A stretch of 64,000 bases of DNA, from assembly GCF_002056795.1 (NCBI RefSeq), contig NZ_CP020104.1, forward strand, positions 5,403,501 through 5,467,500. Direction: 5' to 3'. Numbering within the stretch: the stretch's first letter is position 1; every line of letters begins with the position of its first letter. Source of the stretch: Spirosoma aerolatum (GTDB taxonomy: Bacteria; Bacteroidota; Bacteroidia; Cytophagales; Spirosomataceae). The translations under genes and the position numbers were made by a program. The notes beneath the pieces are model-generated. The model did not search any database and was not told the DNA's origin. It saw only the letters and a program-made list of their open reading frames with translations. This document shows, in pieces, positions 7,758 to 16,412 of this stretch.

Positions 7758-9176
7758 ATGACCCGTACCTTTCGCTTGTCGCTCTGGGGCGCTATTGTCT
7801 TTACAGTAGCCAGTTTACTAGGGGGTTGCTTCAACTTGACGGGAGACCGTTTCTCTTCCGTAAGCCTCACAAATGCTGACTTTGAGGCAATGCGAGCTGT
7901 TGTCAATTACAACTCCTTGAATATTACGGTCAGCCATCCCATAGCCGCAAGCGCCATCCAGCAGGCTTTTCATAACCAGTTTTCCCAACTCCCACCTGAC
8001 TCCATAAAAGTCCGCTCCTGCCCTTGTGATACAACCTTAGTGAATATCACGCTTCCCGCTAGTTGGACGATTGAAGGACAAGGAGGCAACCTCGCAGCTC
8101 GCCCACCTGATGGAGCAACAGAAGGTACTGTAGCTTTACCCGGCATTAATTTATCGGGTGTCAATTATCCTATTTCAACATACGACGACGACCAAACCGG
8201 CAGCGGTTCAGATGAAACTATTGAGAAAAATCTGGCGAATACGATCAATTTAATGAATAAGCAGCCAGATAGGAGTATTAAAATAGCCGTATTTGATTCG
8301 GGTCTGAATCCCGGTTACCTACCTAAAGGCCTATCTACTCATTTAACCAGCCAATGCCAAAATGGACATTCCAATACAGGCCTCGTTGCAGAAAATAGCC
8401 AATCAGGCTGGAATTTTGTTGCAGATGGCGCACTCCCAACCAATACGCTGGACAGTGGCAACATCCATCATGGTTCACGAGTCGCTAACCTGTTAGCCAA
8501 ACAATTTAATGGTAGCCTAATAGCTCCACACATTATACCCATGCGGGTGCTGGATAAAAACCGTATAGGTGATTTATTTGGGCTGATGTGTGCGATGGAA
8601 ACGGCTCGCTTAAATGGGGTTAACGTATTTAACATGAGTCTGGGTTACTATGGGGCTGAGGATGCTTTGTTGAAACGTTATTTTACCCGAGCCGTTGACA
8701 ACAACATCTGGATTGTAGTAGCGGCTGGCAACGCCAGACCATATGAGCCACTGACGATGAACCGTGACTTAGCGACGATGGATACCACCTTTTATCCGGC
8801 TGCTTTCAGTCTGCAATCTGGTTTCGATAAACTGCTGGTGGCAACCACAGTACTTACACCAGGGGGCAAAGTTGTGGCTTCTGCCCGACAAAACTACGGA
8901 CAGGCTATCGTATTGGGAGTTTGGGCCGATATAGACTGGATGAATACAGGAGAAGGTCGTTTACGGTTAGCTACCCCTGCCGAAACGAAGGCTGGCACTG
9001 ATTTATTTATTTTCGGAACCTCTTATGCAACTCCCATCATAACAGGAAGGCTAGCCAGGTCTTTAGCCGAAAACCCTGGGGCTATAGCTAGTTCGGCCGA
9101 TTTACTTCAGCTTATGAATAAAGGGAACAGTGGTGATCAGGTAAGAGGTAATCGATTTTTCCGATCCACTCCATAG
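7758..9176 (+). CDS. Lipoprotein S8 (subtilisin-family) serine protease
   Basis: 472 residues. The lipobox SLLGGC near residue 24 follows a hydrophobic signal, so the protein should be a membrane-anchored lipoprotein. After an N-terminal domain of about 150 residues comes the S8 catalytic domain: Asp180 in AVFDSGLNP, His238 in HHGSRVANLL, oxyanion Asn325 in AAGNARP and Ser422 in FGTSYATP. All four residues are present, so the enzyme should be active. The N-terminal domain could be a propeptide or inhibitor region. It lies 32 bases after the putative anti-sigma gene and 114 before the CHAT protein gene, all on one strand. A natural guess is that it clips the periplasmic part of one neighbour, but no cleavage site is evident. 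Confidence 0.88.
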   Translation: MTRTFRLSLWGAIVFTVASLLGGCFNLTGDRFSSVSLTNADFEAMRAVVNYNSLNITVSHPIAASAIQQAFHNQFSQLPPDSIKVRSCPCDTTLVNITLPASWTIEGQGGNLAARPPDGATEGTVALPGINLSGVNYPISTYDDDQTGSGSDETIEKNLANTINLMNKQPDRSIKIAVFDSGLNPGYLPKGLSTHLTSQCQNGHSNTGLVAENSQSGWNFVADGALPTNTLDSGNIHHGSRVANLLAKQFNGSLIAPHIIPMRVLDKNRIGDLFGLMCAMETARLNGVNVFNMSLGYYGAEDALLKRYFTRAVDNNIWIVVAAGNARPYEPLTMNRDLATMDTTFYPAAFSLQSGFDKLLVATTVLTPGGKVVASARQNYGQAIVLGVWADIDWMNTGEGRLRLATPAETKAGTDLFIFGTSYATPIITGRLARSLAENPGAIASSADLLQLMNKGNSGDQVRGNRFFRSTP

Positions 9177-9290
9177 CTATACCGATTACTATATAAACAG
9201 GAATTTACCGCCTTTTCAAGCTGAAGGAACTAGTAGCACTACCGAGTAGCGAGAACGAATCCAGTACCTCAACAAAAGAGTGTCGCTGTT

Positions 9291-12053
9291 ATGAAACCAG
9301 CCTGTCTGCTTATCGTTGTTACTCTGGCCGGGCTATTGCCCAATGCCGTTGCTCAATGTCCTGACCGGGAAGCGGTATACGAGCAACTGCGATCCATTGA
9401 ACAGCTCTCCGATAATACATCCATTATCAAAGCGGCCACTCAACTAGCGACTCAATGTGATCGCTGTAGAGCAACAAAGGATTCCGTTTACGCGAAACTG
9501 ATGCATATTTTAGGCAGAAGTTATTGGCAAAGTGGTCAGTTGGATCAAGGTATTGCTTATACCCGAAAAGCTATTGCTATTAACAGTCTGCAAACTCCTC
9601 TTGCCCGTGAAGCTAATTTGGCCAACAGCTATAATAATCTTGGACAACAATTGGCCGAGAAGAATCAGTACTTAGCTGCTCATTCAGTCTTTGATCAAGC
9701 CATTCGCATTGCCAAGAAATATCCTGAAAAGTATTTCGTTGGTGCCATTGCTCTTGTAAAAAAAGCTGATTTATATTTTTTACAAGGCGATTATCAAAAA
9801 GCGAATGATATAGCTAAGGAAGGATTTGCACTAGCCAAACGGGCCAATGACATCAAAATGATGGTTCAAAATCTAGCTCAGCAGATGCAAGCCCTATTGG
9901 AAATGCATAGATATTCCGATGCAAAAAAAATTCTTAATGCCGCCCTACCTTTGACGCATTTATTAAATAATCCCAAAACTGAAGCATATATACTCACTCA
10001 GGAAGCTCTATTAAACACAGCTTTAGGCCATTATAAAGCAGTAATCGACACGTATCAGAAAGCGTTTGAGGCTAACAAAAAAGCCGATTTTAGGTATGGC
10101 TGCGCCCAAACGCTGACGAATCTTGGTTTTTTCTACCAACTCAAAATGGGAAATCAAGTGGAGGCAATTAGGCTTTATAAACAGGCACTTACTTACCTTG
10201 ACGACCCTAACGACCAGGCCAGAGTGCTGGACAATCTCGGTACGATCTATCAACAGCAGAAACGTTATAACGAAGCCCTTACCTATTTCCAGAAGGCACT
10301 TTTAACGCTGTCTATCGGGTTTAGTGAAGCAAGTTTTTCGGCCAACCCTTCTGCGAATGTCATTCAGCGGATCGCAAAGAAGGAATATTTTTTGACCCTA
10401 GTTCAGGACAAAGCTGACACCTGGCTCGATTGGGGCAAAGAGACGAACAACAATCCAGCCCGGCTCAGTAATGCCCTGAAAACCTATACGCTGGCCGATA
10501 CCATTATTGACTATATGCGCTGGGAGCATACCGGGCAACAGTCGAAACTATTCTGGCGTGACAAAACGCATCGGCTATATGAACAGGCCATTGAAACCTG
10601 TTTCCGGCTCAAGGATGCTGCTAGTGCTTATCGTTTTATTGAGAAGAGTCGGGCGGTGTTGCTCAACGATAAACTGAACGAACTGGGAGCCAATCGTCAG
10701 CTTTCGCCGAAGCAGGCTATCGAAGAAGAACGGCTTCAGAAACGGGTAAGCGACTGGCAAACCAAACTACTGACTGAAAAGCCGAACACATCTGCTTATA
10801 CAAAGGCACTCGATAGTCTGCACACGGCTCAGGAACAACGGGAAGCGTTTGTTCACCAGCTCGAACAGACCAACCCCGTCTATTATCGATACAAGTACGA
10901 CAATAGCGTACTGTCGCTCAGTCAGGTGCAGACGCAGCTAGCCAAACGAGACGCGTCGCTGGTCACGTATTTTGTAGGCGATAGTAGCCTGTATGCACTA
11001 GGAATTAGCCCAAGTGGAACAAAACTGATCAAGCTAGCGGCATCAGGCTATACTACCTTAGCCAATACGCTGCTCGCGCTGGATGCCAGTTCGGATGCTC
11101 AAAACCAGCAGTTTACCCGCTACCTGTCTGTTTCCAATCAGTTATACAACCAATTACTGTACCCCTTGGCTCTCAAGCCAGGCCGGGTCATTGTTTCGCC
11201 CGATGGCATGCTACTGCCATTCGAGGCTCTGAGCGTATCGGCTACTAAACCCGATTTTTTGGTCAATCGCTATGCCTTTAGCTATGCCTATTCCATCAAT
11301 CGCCTATTTAAAGAATCAATTGCGACCAGCACTGGATGGGCTAACCGAACAGGTTCATTTCTGGGAATGGCGCCCGTCCGGTTTTCGACCCGATTAAATC
11401 AGCTTCCCCTGCCCGGCTCCAATATGGTACTGCAACGTATTGGGGATCAGTTTTCCTCGCCGACTTTATTAACCGGAAAGCTGGCCACACGCCAGGCTTT
11501 CAGGCAACAGGCCGATACGTATCAGGTAATCCAACTTTTTACCCATGCCGAAGCCGATACCCTAGGTCATGAACCTGCTTTATTCTTTTCGGATTCAGCC
11601 CTTCACCTATCTGAGTTATCAGGCAGTAGTTTATTGTCAACTGAGTTGATTGGTCTATCGGCCTGTAAAACGGGAATTGGCGCCAATCAACTCGGCGAAG
11701 GCGTATTTAGTCTGGCACGAGGATTTACTGCCCTGGGCGTTCCTAGTATCCTGACGACCCTTTGGAATGTGGAAAGTGAGGCCACCTACGATCTAACCGA
11801 ACGGTTTTATACGAAGCTGGCTGAGGGATTACCCAAAGATTTTGCGCTTCAACAAGCCAAAATCGATTATCTGGCCAGCGTTGATTTATCGGGTCAGTTA
11901 CCTAACCAATGGGCCGGTCTATTACTGATTGGTGATGCTGAACCCCTTAAAAAAAGCATGGCATTGGTAGCCTGGAGCGCAGGGCTAGGCATATTAGCAC
12001 TAGGTGGTATCTGGTGGTTCAGCCGACGAAAACGGGCTACTTCAGACACATGA
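9291..12053 (+). CDS. TPR-CHAT (caspase-like) protease with C-terminal membrane anchor
   Basis: 920 residues. A signal peptide (1-21) is followed by a long TPR array (about 30-340; units such as ANLANSYNNLGQQLAE and ARVLDNLGTIYQQQKRYNEA), a coiled helical linker (about 450-560) and a CHAT domain (about 560-885). The CHAT dyad is visible: His752 in LFTHAEADT and Cys792 in LSACKTGIG, so protease activity is expected. A single hydrophobic helix (about 889-909) is followed by a positively charged tail, SRRKRATSDT. The signal peptide and positive-inside tail place the TPR and CHAT parts in the periplasm with the tail in the cytoplasm. CHAT proteins are clan-CD cysteine proteases related to caspases and separase. 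Its substrate is unknown; the cassette context points to the subtilase, the anti-sigma protein, or envelope proteins. Confidence 0.88.
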   Translation: MKPACLLIVVTLAGLLPNAVAQCPDREAVYEQLRSIEQLSDNTSIIKAATQLATQCDRCRATKDSVYAKLMHILGRSYWQSGQLDQGIAYTRKAIAINSLQTPLAREANLANSYNNLGQQLAEKNQYLAAHSVFDQAIRIAKKYPEKYFVGAIALVKKADLYFLQGDYQKANDIAKEGFALAKRANDIKMMVQNLAQQMQALLEMHRYSDAKKILNAALPLTHLLNNPKTEAYILTQEALLNTALGHYKAVIDTYQKAFEANKKADFRYGCAQTLTNLGFFYQLKMGNQVEAIRLYKQALTYLDDPNDQARVLDNLGTIYQQQKRYNEALTYFQKALLTLSIGFSEASFSANPSANVIQRIAKKEYFLTLVQDKADTWLDWGKETNNNPARLSNALKTYTLADTIIDYMRWEHTGQQSKLFWRDKTHRLYEQAIETCFRLKDAASAYRFIEKSRAVLLNDKLNELGANRQLSPKQAIEEERLQKRVSDWQTKLLTEKPNTSAYTKALDSLHTAQEQREAFVHQLEQTNPVYYRYKYDNSVLSLSQVQTQLAKRDASLVTYFVGDSSLYALGISPSGTKLIKLAASGYTTLANTLLALDASSDAQNQQFTRYLSVSNQLYNQLLYPLALKPGRVIVSPDGMLLPFEALSVSATKPDFLVNRYAFSYAYSINRLFKESIATSTGWANRTGSFLGMAPVRFSTRLNQLPLPGSNMVLQRIGDQFSSPTLLTGKLATRQAFRQQADTYQVIQLFTHAEADTLGHEPALFFSDSALHLSELSGSSLLSTELIGLSACKTGIGANQLGEGVFSLARGFTALGVPSILTTLWNVESEATYDLTERFYTKLAEGLPKDFALQQAKIDYLASVDLSGQLPNQWAGLLLIGDAEPLKKSMALVAWSAGLGILALGGIWWFSRRKRATSDT

Positions 12054-12325
12054 GCCCATTTCAGATTAATTTTCCGGGAGCTCCTATCCAGTTGCCAACA
12101 GCTGAGTCCGCAGACCAAAAGGCTGAAACCAGCCGTGAGAAATCGTTTCGATATCAGTCGCCCAACTCGAAATTCCATGACAGGATTTATGGGTTTCTTC
12201 TGGTATGTTGCGCGTCGGAACTTCTGGTTTGCGGGGTAGGATAGTAATGATCAACTTACCCGAATCCTGATAATTAAAAAGAATTCCAGGGCGTCTTTTA
12301 TTAAAAAAAATCTGAATTTTACCGC

Positions 12326-13177
12326 ATGAAACTTTTCCGCTTCGGCTTACCCGACCACGAACACCCTGGTGTTTTACTACCCACCGGCCAGCACATTGAC
12401 GTCACCCATTTTGGCGAAGACTACGACGAATCATTTTTCGCCAGCAACGGCCCCGAACGACTCGCCCACTGGCTGACGGCCCATGCCCATACCTGTCCCG
12501 AAGTAACTCCTGACCGCTTCGGCCCTTGTGTGAAACGGCCTTCCAAAATCGTGTGCGTTGGCCTGAACTACGCCAAACATGCGGCAGAAACCAATGCACC
12601 CGTTCCGTCGGAGCCCATACTGTTTTTCAAGTCGACAACGGCGCTCAGTGGGCCAAACGATACCATCGTGATTCCAAAACGCTCCGAAAAAACGGACTGG
12701 GAAGTTGAATTGGCCATTATCATCGGCAAACGGGCCAGTTACGTTGAGCTGGACGACGCCTTCGATTACATTGCTGGCTATGCTGTTCACAATGACTACA
12801 GCGAACGGGCGTGGCAACTGGAGCGCAATGGGCAATGGGTGAAAGGCAAAAGCGCCGACACGTTTGCCCCACTGGGGCCTTACATGGTTACGAAACATGA
12901 AGTGCCTGAACCCAATAACCTTCCGCTGTGGCTGAACCTCAACGGCGAGCAACTTCAGAACTCGAATACCGACGACATGATTTTCAACGTGCCAACGTTG
13001 GTCAGCTATATTAGCCAGTTTATGACGTTGCTCCCTGGCGATGTGATCTCGACAGGTACGCCAGCTGGTGTCGGTATGGGCCTGAAACCCCAGCGTTTCC
13101 TGAAACCCGGCGATGTGGTTGAACTAGGGATCGAAGGGCTGGGATCGCAAAAGCAGGTAGCCGTAAGTTTTCAATGA
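12326..13177 (+). CDS. Fumarylacetoacetate-hydrolase family protein (diketo-deoxy sugar-acid hydrolase)
   Basis: 283 residues of the FAH fold. The catalytic/metal region is visible in KIVCVGLNYAKHAAE, LFFKSTTALSGPNDTI, DWEVELAIIIGK and GYAVHNDYSERAWQ, and the C-terminal STGTPAGVGMG stretch is diagnostic. Members include 2,4-diketo-3-deoxy-L-fuconate hydrolase, ureidoglycolate lyase-like and fumarylpyruvate hydrolases. The next gene is an amidohydrolase-2 lactonase 93 bases downstream, a pairing seen in nonphosphorylative L-fucose and L-rhamnose degradation, where this enzyme would split the diketo acid to pyruvate and lactate. Dehydratase and dehydrogenase genes of such a pathway are not in the window, so the exact sugar is uncertain. 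Confidence 0.82.
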   Translation: MKLFRFGLPDHEHPGVLLPTGQHIDVTHFGEDYDESFFASNGPERLAHWLTAHAHTCPEVTPDRFGPCVKRPSKIVCVGLNYAKHAAETNAPVPSEPILFFKSTTALSGPNDTIVIPKRSEKTDWEVELAIIIGKRASYVELDDAFDYIAGYAVHNDYSERAWQLERNGQWVKGKSADTFAPLGPYMVTKHEVPEPNNLPLWLNLNGEQLQNSNTDDMIFNVPTLVSYISQFMTLLPGDVISTGTPAGVGMGLKPQRFLKPGDVVELGIEGLGSQKQVAVSFQ

Positions 13178-13189
13178 ATCATGTAGACT

Positions 13190-13261
13190 GGATAATGAGT
13201 AATGGTGAATGGAAAACTATCCCTCTAATGCTCATTATACATTGTCCATTATTCATTATCC
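13190..13261. repeat. Imperfect inverted repeat, TAATGAATAATG family
   Basis: Arms 13190-13205 and 13246-13261 match with one mismatch in 16 bases (GGATAATGARTAATGG). The sequence shares the AATGAATAATG unit with the longer inverted repeat at 31516-31614. It lies between the FAH-family and amidohydrolase genes. Confidence 0.65.
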
Positions 13262-13270
13262 ATTCATTTT

Positions 13271-14098
13271 ATGACCATTGATTCGCACCAGCATTTCTGG
13301 CATTTCGACCCCGTTCGTGACAGTTGGATTAACGACGCCATGGTCGTCATCCAGCGCGATTTTCTACCTGCCGATTTAGAACCTGTCCTCAAAGAAAACG
13401 GCATTGATGGCTGTGTAGCCGTGCAGGCATCGCAATCGGAAGAGGAAACGCTTTTTCTGGTTAGGATGGCCCAATCCTACGATATTGTGAAAGGGGTTGT
13501 TGGTTGGATCGATTTACAGTCAGATCGTTTAAACGAGCGCTTAATAGCTTTATCAGCTCATAGTCAGATCAAAGGGTATCGACACGTTGCCCAGGCAGAG
13601 CCCGACGACTTTCTGGCCCGGCCCCCTGTTATTGAAGGAATTCGTCAACTGGCTGAGTTTGGCCTGACGTACGATATTCTGATTTACCCCAGCCAGTTGA
13701 AAGCGGCACTGCAACTGGTACGCGCTGTACCGGAGGTCAACTTCGTCATTGACCACCTCGCCAAGCCCTACATTACGAAAAAGGAAATCAATCGGTGGTC
13801 CAATTATATGACCCAACTGGCCAGCCAGCCAAACGTCTCCTGCAAACTATCAGGTATGGTTACCGAAGCCGACTGGCAGAACTGGAGCAAGCAGGATTTC
13901 TTTCCCTATCTGGATGTGGTCTTCGAGCAATTCGGCCCCGACCGGCTCATGTTTGGCTCCGACTGGCCGGTCTGTCTGGTAGCCGCCAATTACACCCAGG
14001 TAAAGACCTTGGTCGAAGACTATGTAGCACCCTGGGGAGATGAAGTACGGGCGAAAGTTTTCGGCGCCAACGCCGTGTCATTTTATCGGTTGACTTAA
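13271..14098 (+). CDS. Amidohydrolase-2 family lactonase (fuconolactonase-like)
   Basis: 275-residue TIM-barrel metal-dependent hydrolase. The N-terminal DSHQHFW motif (His6, His8) is a metal site typical of the amidohydrolase-2/L-fuconolactonase group, followed by GCVAVQA, KGYRHVAQ, NFVIDHLAKP and the C-terminal FGSDWPVC with the catalytic Asp. Family members open sugar lactones such as L-fucono-1,5-lactone or L-rhamnono-lactone. The upstream FAH-family gene supports a sugar-acid pathway. The stop is followed by a hairpin with a T-run. The substrate is inferred from context only. Confidence 0.83.
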   Translation: MTIDSHQHFWHFDPVRDSWINDAMVVIQRDFLPADLEPVLKENGIDGCVAVQASQSEEETLFLVRMAQSYDIVKGVVGWIDLQSDRLNERLIALSAHSQIKGYRHVAQAEPDDFLARPPVIEGIRQLAEFGLTYDILIYPSQLKAALQLVRAVPEVNFVIDHLAKPYITKKEINRWSNYMTQLASQPNVSCKLSGMVTEADWQNWSKQDFFPYLDVVFEQFGPDRLMFGSDWPVCLVAANYTQVKTLVEDYVAPWGDEVRAKVFGANAVSFYRLT

Positions 14099-14110
14099 CG
14101 TATAACACAG

Positions 14111-14179
14111 AACCTGTTTAAACTTTTTCTTTTTGGGAAAGCAGGTTTTTTTTGCCTTCCGACGCAGGAAGGCAAAAAA
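14111..14179 (+). terminator. Terminator-like hairpins after the amidohydrolase gene
   Basis: A short stem AACCTG (14111-14116) / CAGGTT (14142-14147) runs straight into eight T, as in an intrinsic terminator. The T-run is itself the left side of a second hairpin, 14146-14160 with 14167-14179 (TTTTTTGCCTTCC). Its loop contains GACGCA, the same as in the repeat at 17495-17586. Confidence 0.55.
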
Positions 14180-14255
14180 CCATTATGACTCGATTAGGGG
14201 AAGTTTAACTAACTTAACAGAGGGAGGTACAGAACGGTTTATTTTTCTCAGTACC

Positions 14256-14273
14256 TTCTCCGTGTATCTCTGT
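14256..14273 (+). repeat. 18-base dispersed repeat, copy 1
   Basis: TTCTCCGTGTATCTCTGT occurs here and identically at 17655-17672. A diverged copy in reverse orientation lies at about 17408-17437. All are non-coding. Copy 1 is just upstream of the gluconokinase-like gene. Confidence 0.7.
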
Positions 14274-14295
14274 GTAATAATCGTATATCACTATT

Positions 14296-15759
14296 ATGGA
14301 TTGTTTTGTTGGGGTTGATATCGGCACAACGAATGTAAAAGCGATAGCTATGCCTGCCGATCTGAGTCAGATTCTGGCCCATGCATCGGCCCCACTAACG
14401 ACCCTGAATCCCGAGCCGGGTTATGCTGAGCAGGACCCTAACGAAATCTGGGCCGCTTTTGTCGACGTAATTGCCGAGGTAGTTCGGGAAGCAGACAAAG
14501 GGGGATATACTATTACTCATCTGGCATTCTGTACAGCCATGCACAGCCTTTTGCCGATGGATGCCGATGGGAACCCTCTGAGTAATGCCATTCTATGGTC
14601 CGACAATAGAGCCGAAGCGCAGGCGGCTGAACTTCGAGCGTCGAAGGCCGATTTAGGCAAGTCGATCTATCAGGAAACCGGAACGCCCCTGCATCCGATG
14701 ATTCCGCTCTGCAAACTGGCCTGGCTACGCGAACATGATCCACGAATGCTCCATCGGACTGCGCACTTTGGCTCCATTAAAGAGTTTTTGTGGTATAAAC
14801 TGACAGGCGCTTTCGAAGTCGATTTTTCGATTGCTACCGCTACAGGGCTGTTCAATGAAGGTGCCCGAGAGTGGAGTAAACGAGCCCTGGACTATGCCGG
14901 TGTGCGGCCCGACCAACTTTCGACACCTGTTTCAACGACCTACCAGCGAACTTACCAGCCAAATGCTAATTCTCGGGCTACCAATTTACCCGCCGGGGTT
15001 TCGCTGCTGATTGGCGCATCGGATGGGTGTCTGGCAAATCTGGGGGCTGGGGCTATTAAGCGGGGTACGGCTACGCTGACCATCGGTACGAGTGGAGCCA
15101 TTCGCCAAACGGTTCGAAAACCCTTACGAGATACTCAAATTCGCCTGTTCTGTTATTATCTGGACGAGGGGCATTACGCCGTAGGCGGGCCGACCAATAA
15201 TGGGGGTAATGTACTGGAATGGGTATCTGAAAAACTCACTCAACAGGAAACGAAAACCGTTCTGGACGAAGCTGCTACGATTGCTCCCGGTTCCGACGGT
15301 TTGCTGTTTCTCCCCTATCTACAAGGAGAGCGGGCTCCCTTATGGGACGCTTCGGTTCGAGGGGCCTACCTTCATGTCGACTGGCAGCATACGCGTGCGC
15401 ATTTTGTGCGGGCGGCTCTGGAAGGCGTTTTATTCAACCTGCTTAGCATCAACGAACTGTTAACTGATTTTACCGGCCCGGCACGTGTCATTCACGCCAA
15501 TGGCGGTTTCGCCCAGTCGACGCTTTGGGTGCAGATGCTGGCCGACATGGCGGGTGTCCCTGTTCGGCTGAATGCCAGTAATGAAAGTGGGTCGATGGGG
15601 GCTATTTTGCTGACCATGAAAGCCATCGGCCTCGTCAAAACATTGGAAGAAGCCGCCGAACGAGTTACTTTCGGCCAAACATTCGAACCGGATTTACATC
15701 GGCATAAAGTGTACCGGACAGCATTCAAAAAATGGCAGGATGCATTAGCCCGACTCTAA
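14296..15759 (+). CDS. FGGY-family carbohydrate kinase, gluconokinase-like
   Basis: 487 residues, the normal length of FGGY kinases. The N-terminal ATPase motif is GVDIGTTNVKA (residues 6-16). The stretch TGTPLHPMIPLCKLAWLREH near 136 is typical of gluconate kinases within the family, and the C-terminal half holds TLTIGTSGAIR, GGPTNNGGNVLEW and ANGGFAQSTLWVQMLAD. The expected reaction is ATP-dependent phosphorylation of gluconate to 6-phosphogluconate in the cytoplasm. Xylulokinase is the main alternative. It follows the sugar-acid genes but a terminator-like region and repeat DNA separate them, so a shared pathway is only suggested. It converges on the GNAT gene. Confidence 0.82.
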   Translation: MDCFVGVDIGTTNVKAIAMPADLSQILAHASAPLTTLNPEPGYAEQDPNEIWAAFVDVIAEVVREADKGGYTITHLAFCTAMHSLLPMDADGNPLSNAILWSDNRAEAQAAELRASKADLGKSIYQETGTPLHPMIPLCKLAWLREHDPRMLHRTAHFGSIKEFLWYKLTGAFEVDFSIATATGLFNEGAREWSKRALDYAGVRPDQLSTPVSTTYQRTYQPNANSRATNLPAGVSLLIGASDGCLANLGAGAIKRGTATLTIGTSGAIRQTVRKPLRDTQIRLFCYYLDEGHYAVGGPTNNGGNVLEWVSEKLTQQETKTVLDEAATIAPGSDGLLFLPYLQGERAPLWDASVRGAYLHVDWQHTRAHFVRAALEGVLFNLLSINELLTDFTGPARVIHANGGFAQSTLWVQMLADMAGVPVRLNASNESGSMGAILLTMKAIGLVKTLEEAAERVTFGQTFEPDLHRHKVYRTAFKKWQDALARL

Positions 15760-15840
15760 TTTTTTCGACAGGATTCACAAGATTGACAGGATATATTGTC
15801 TTAAAAAATCATGATAATCCTGTGAATCCTGTCGAAAAAA
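15760..15840. repeat. 25-bp-arm inverted repeat filling the gap between two convergent stop codons
   Basis: Left arm 15760-15784 and right arm 15816-15840 are complementary with one mismatch in 25. The kinase stop ends at 15759 and the GNAT stop begins at 15841, so the repeat is the entire spacer. Both transcripts read U-run, stem, A-run, the reverse of an intrinsic terminator. The core ACAGGATTCACAGGATT is a direct repeat within each arm. Confidence 0.8.
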
Positions 15841-16344
15841 TTACTTTGCACTGGCAAATAACCAGGATTCCTCCTCATGCCCATTCAGACGAATGGCACG
15901 CACGAAACGTAACCCTAGTTTTTCGAGCAGCCGTATCGAATTGGCATTTTGCGGATCGACTACGCCCACTATGCGCGTTGCGTTTAGCTCATTACGGGCG
16001 AAATCCATCACGGCAGTGGCAGCTTCCAGACCATACCCTTTACCAACGTGTTCGGGCAGGTAAGCGAATCCGATGTCCATATCTTCCAGGGTATCGCGTT
16101 TGAACAGGCCACACATCCCGATGGGCTGCTCGTTCTCTTTCAGCCTGACCAGATAGGGGCCAAAACCATGCTGTTCATAGCTCTGCAAAGGGCCATTCCG
16201 AATATATAGACAGGCATCATCCAGCGTCCGTACCCCACGGTCACCGATAAACCGGAGCCAGGCAGCTGTATTCAGCAACTGCAAAATAAACGGAGCATCC
16301 TCGAAAGTAAACTTCTGAAGCAGTAGCCGATCTGTTTCGAACAT
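15841..16344 (-). CDS. GNAT N-acetyltransferase, RimJ/RimL type
   Basis: 167 residues. The start FETDRLLLQKFTFEDAPFILQLLN and the later DIGFAYLPEHVGKGYGLEAA (acetyl-CoA-binding Q/RxxGxG/A equivalent GKGYGLEA) and NANSIRLLEKLGLRFV are typical of RimJ/RimL-type acetyltransferases, which usually modify an amino group of a protein or small molecule. It follows argC on the same strand across a 69-base spacer filled by a 21-bp hairpin. The substrate cannot be predicted. An arginine-pathway role is possible from position alone but weak. Confidence 0.82.
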   Translation of the reverse strand: MFETDRLLLQKFTFEDAPFILQLLNTAAWLRFIGDRGVRTLDDACLYIRNGPLQSYEQHGFGPYLVRLKENEQPIGMCGLFKRDTLEDMDIGFAYLPEHVGKGYGLEAATAVMDFARNELNATRIVGVVDPQNANSIRLLEKLGLRFVRAIRLNGHEEESWLFASAK

Positions 16345-16347
16345 AGC

Positions 16348-16409
16348 TGTAACGCGGCTGGAAAGCCGTGATTTTACTTATCAGGCTGCGGCTTTCCAGC
16401 CGCGTTACA
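16348..16409. repeat. Perfect 21-bp inverted repeat between argC and GNAT genes
   Basis: Arms 16348-16368 and 16389-16409 are exact complements (TGTAACGCGGCTGGAAAGCCG). Each arm also contains a short internal palindrome, GCGGCT..AGCCG. No T-run follows on the minus strand. Confidence 0.8.
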
Positions 16410-16412
16410 TCA

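Noticed and set aside
6416..12053. Type III-E CRISPR effector (Craspase) set, from TPR-CHAT plus sigma factor
   Set aside because: No Cas7-11, Csx30 or repeat array is present, and the CHAT protein has a signal peptide and a membrane anchor.
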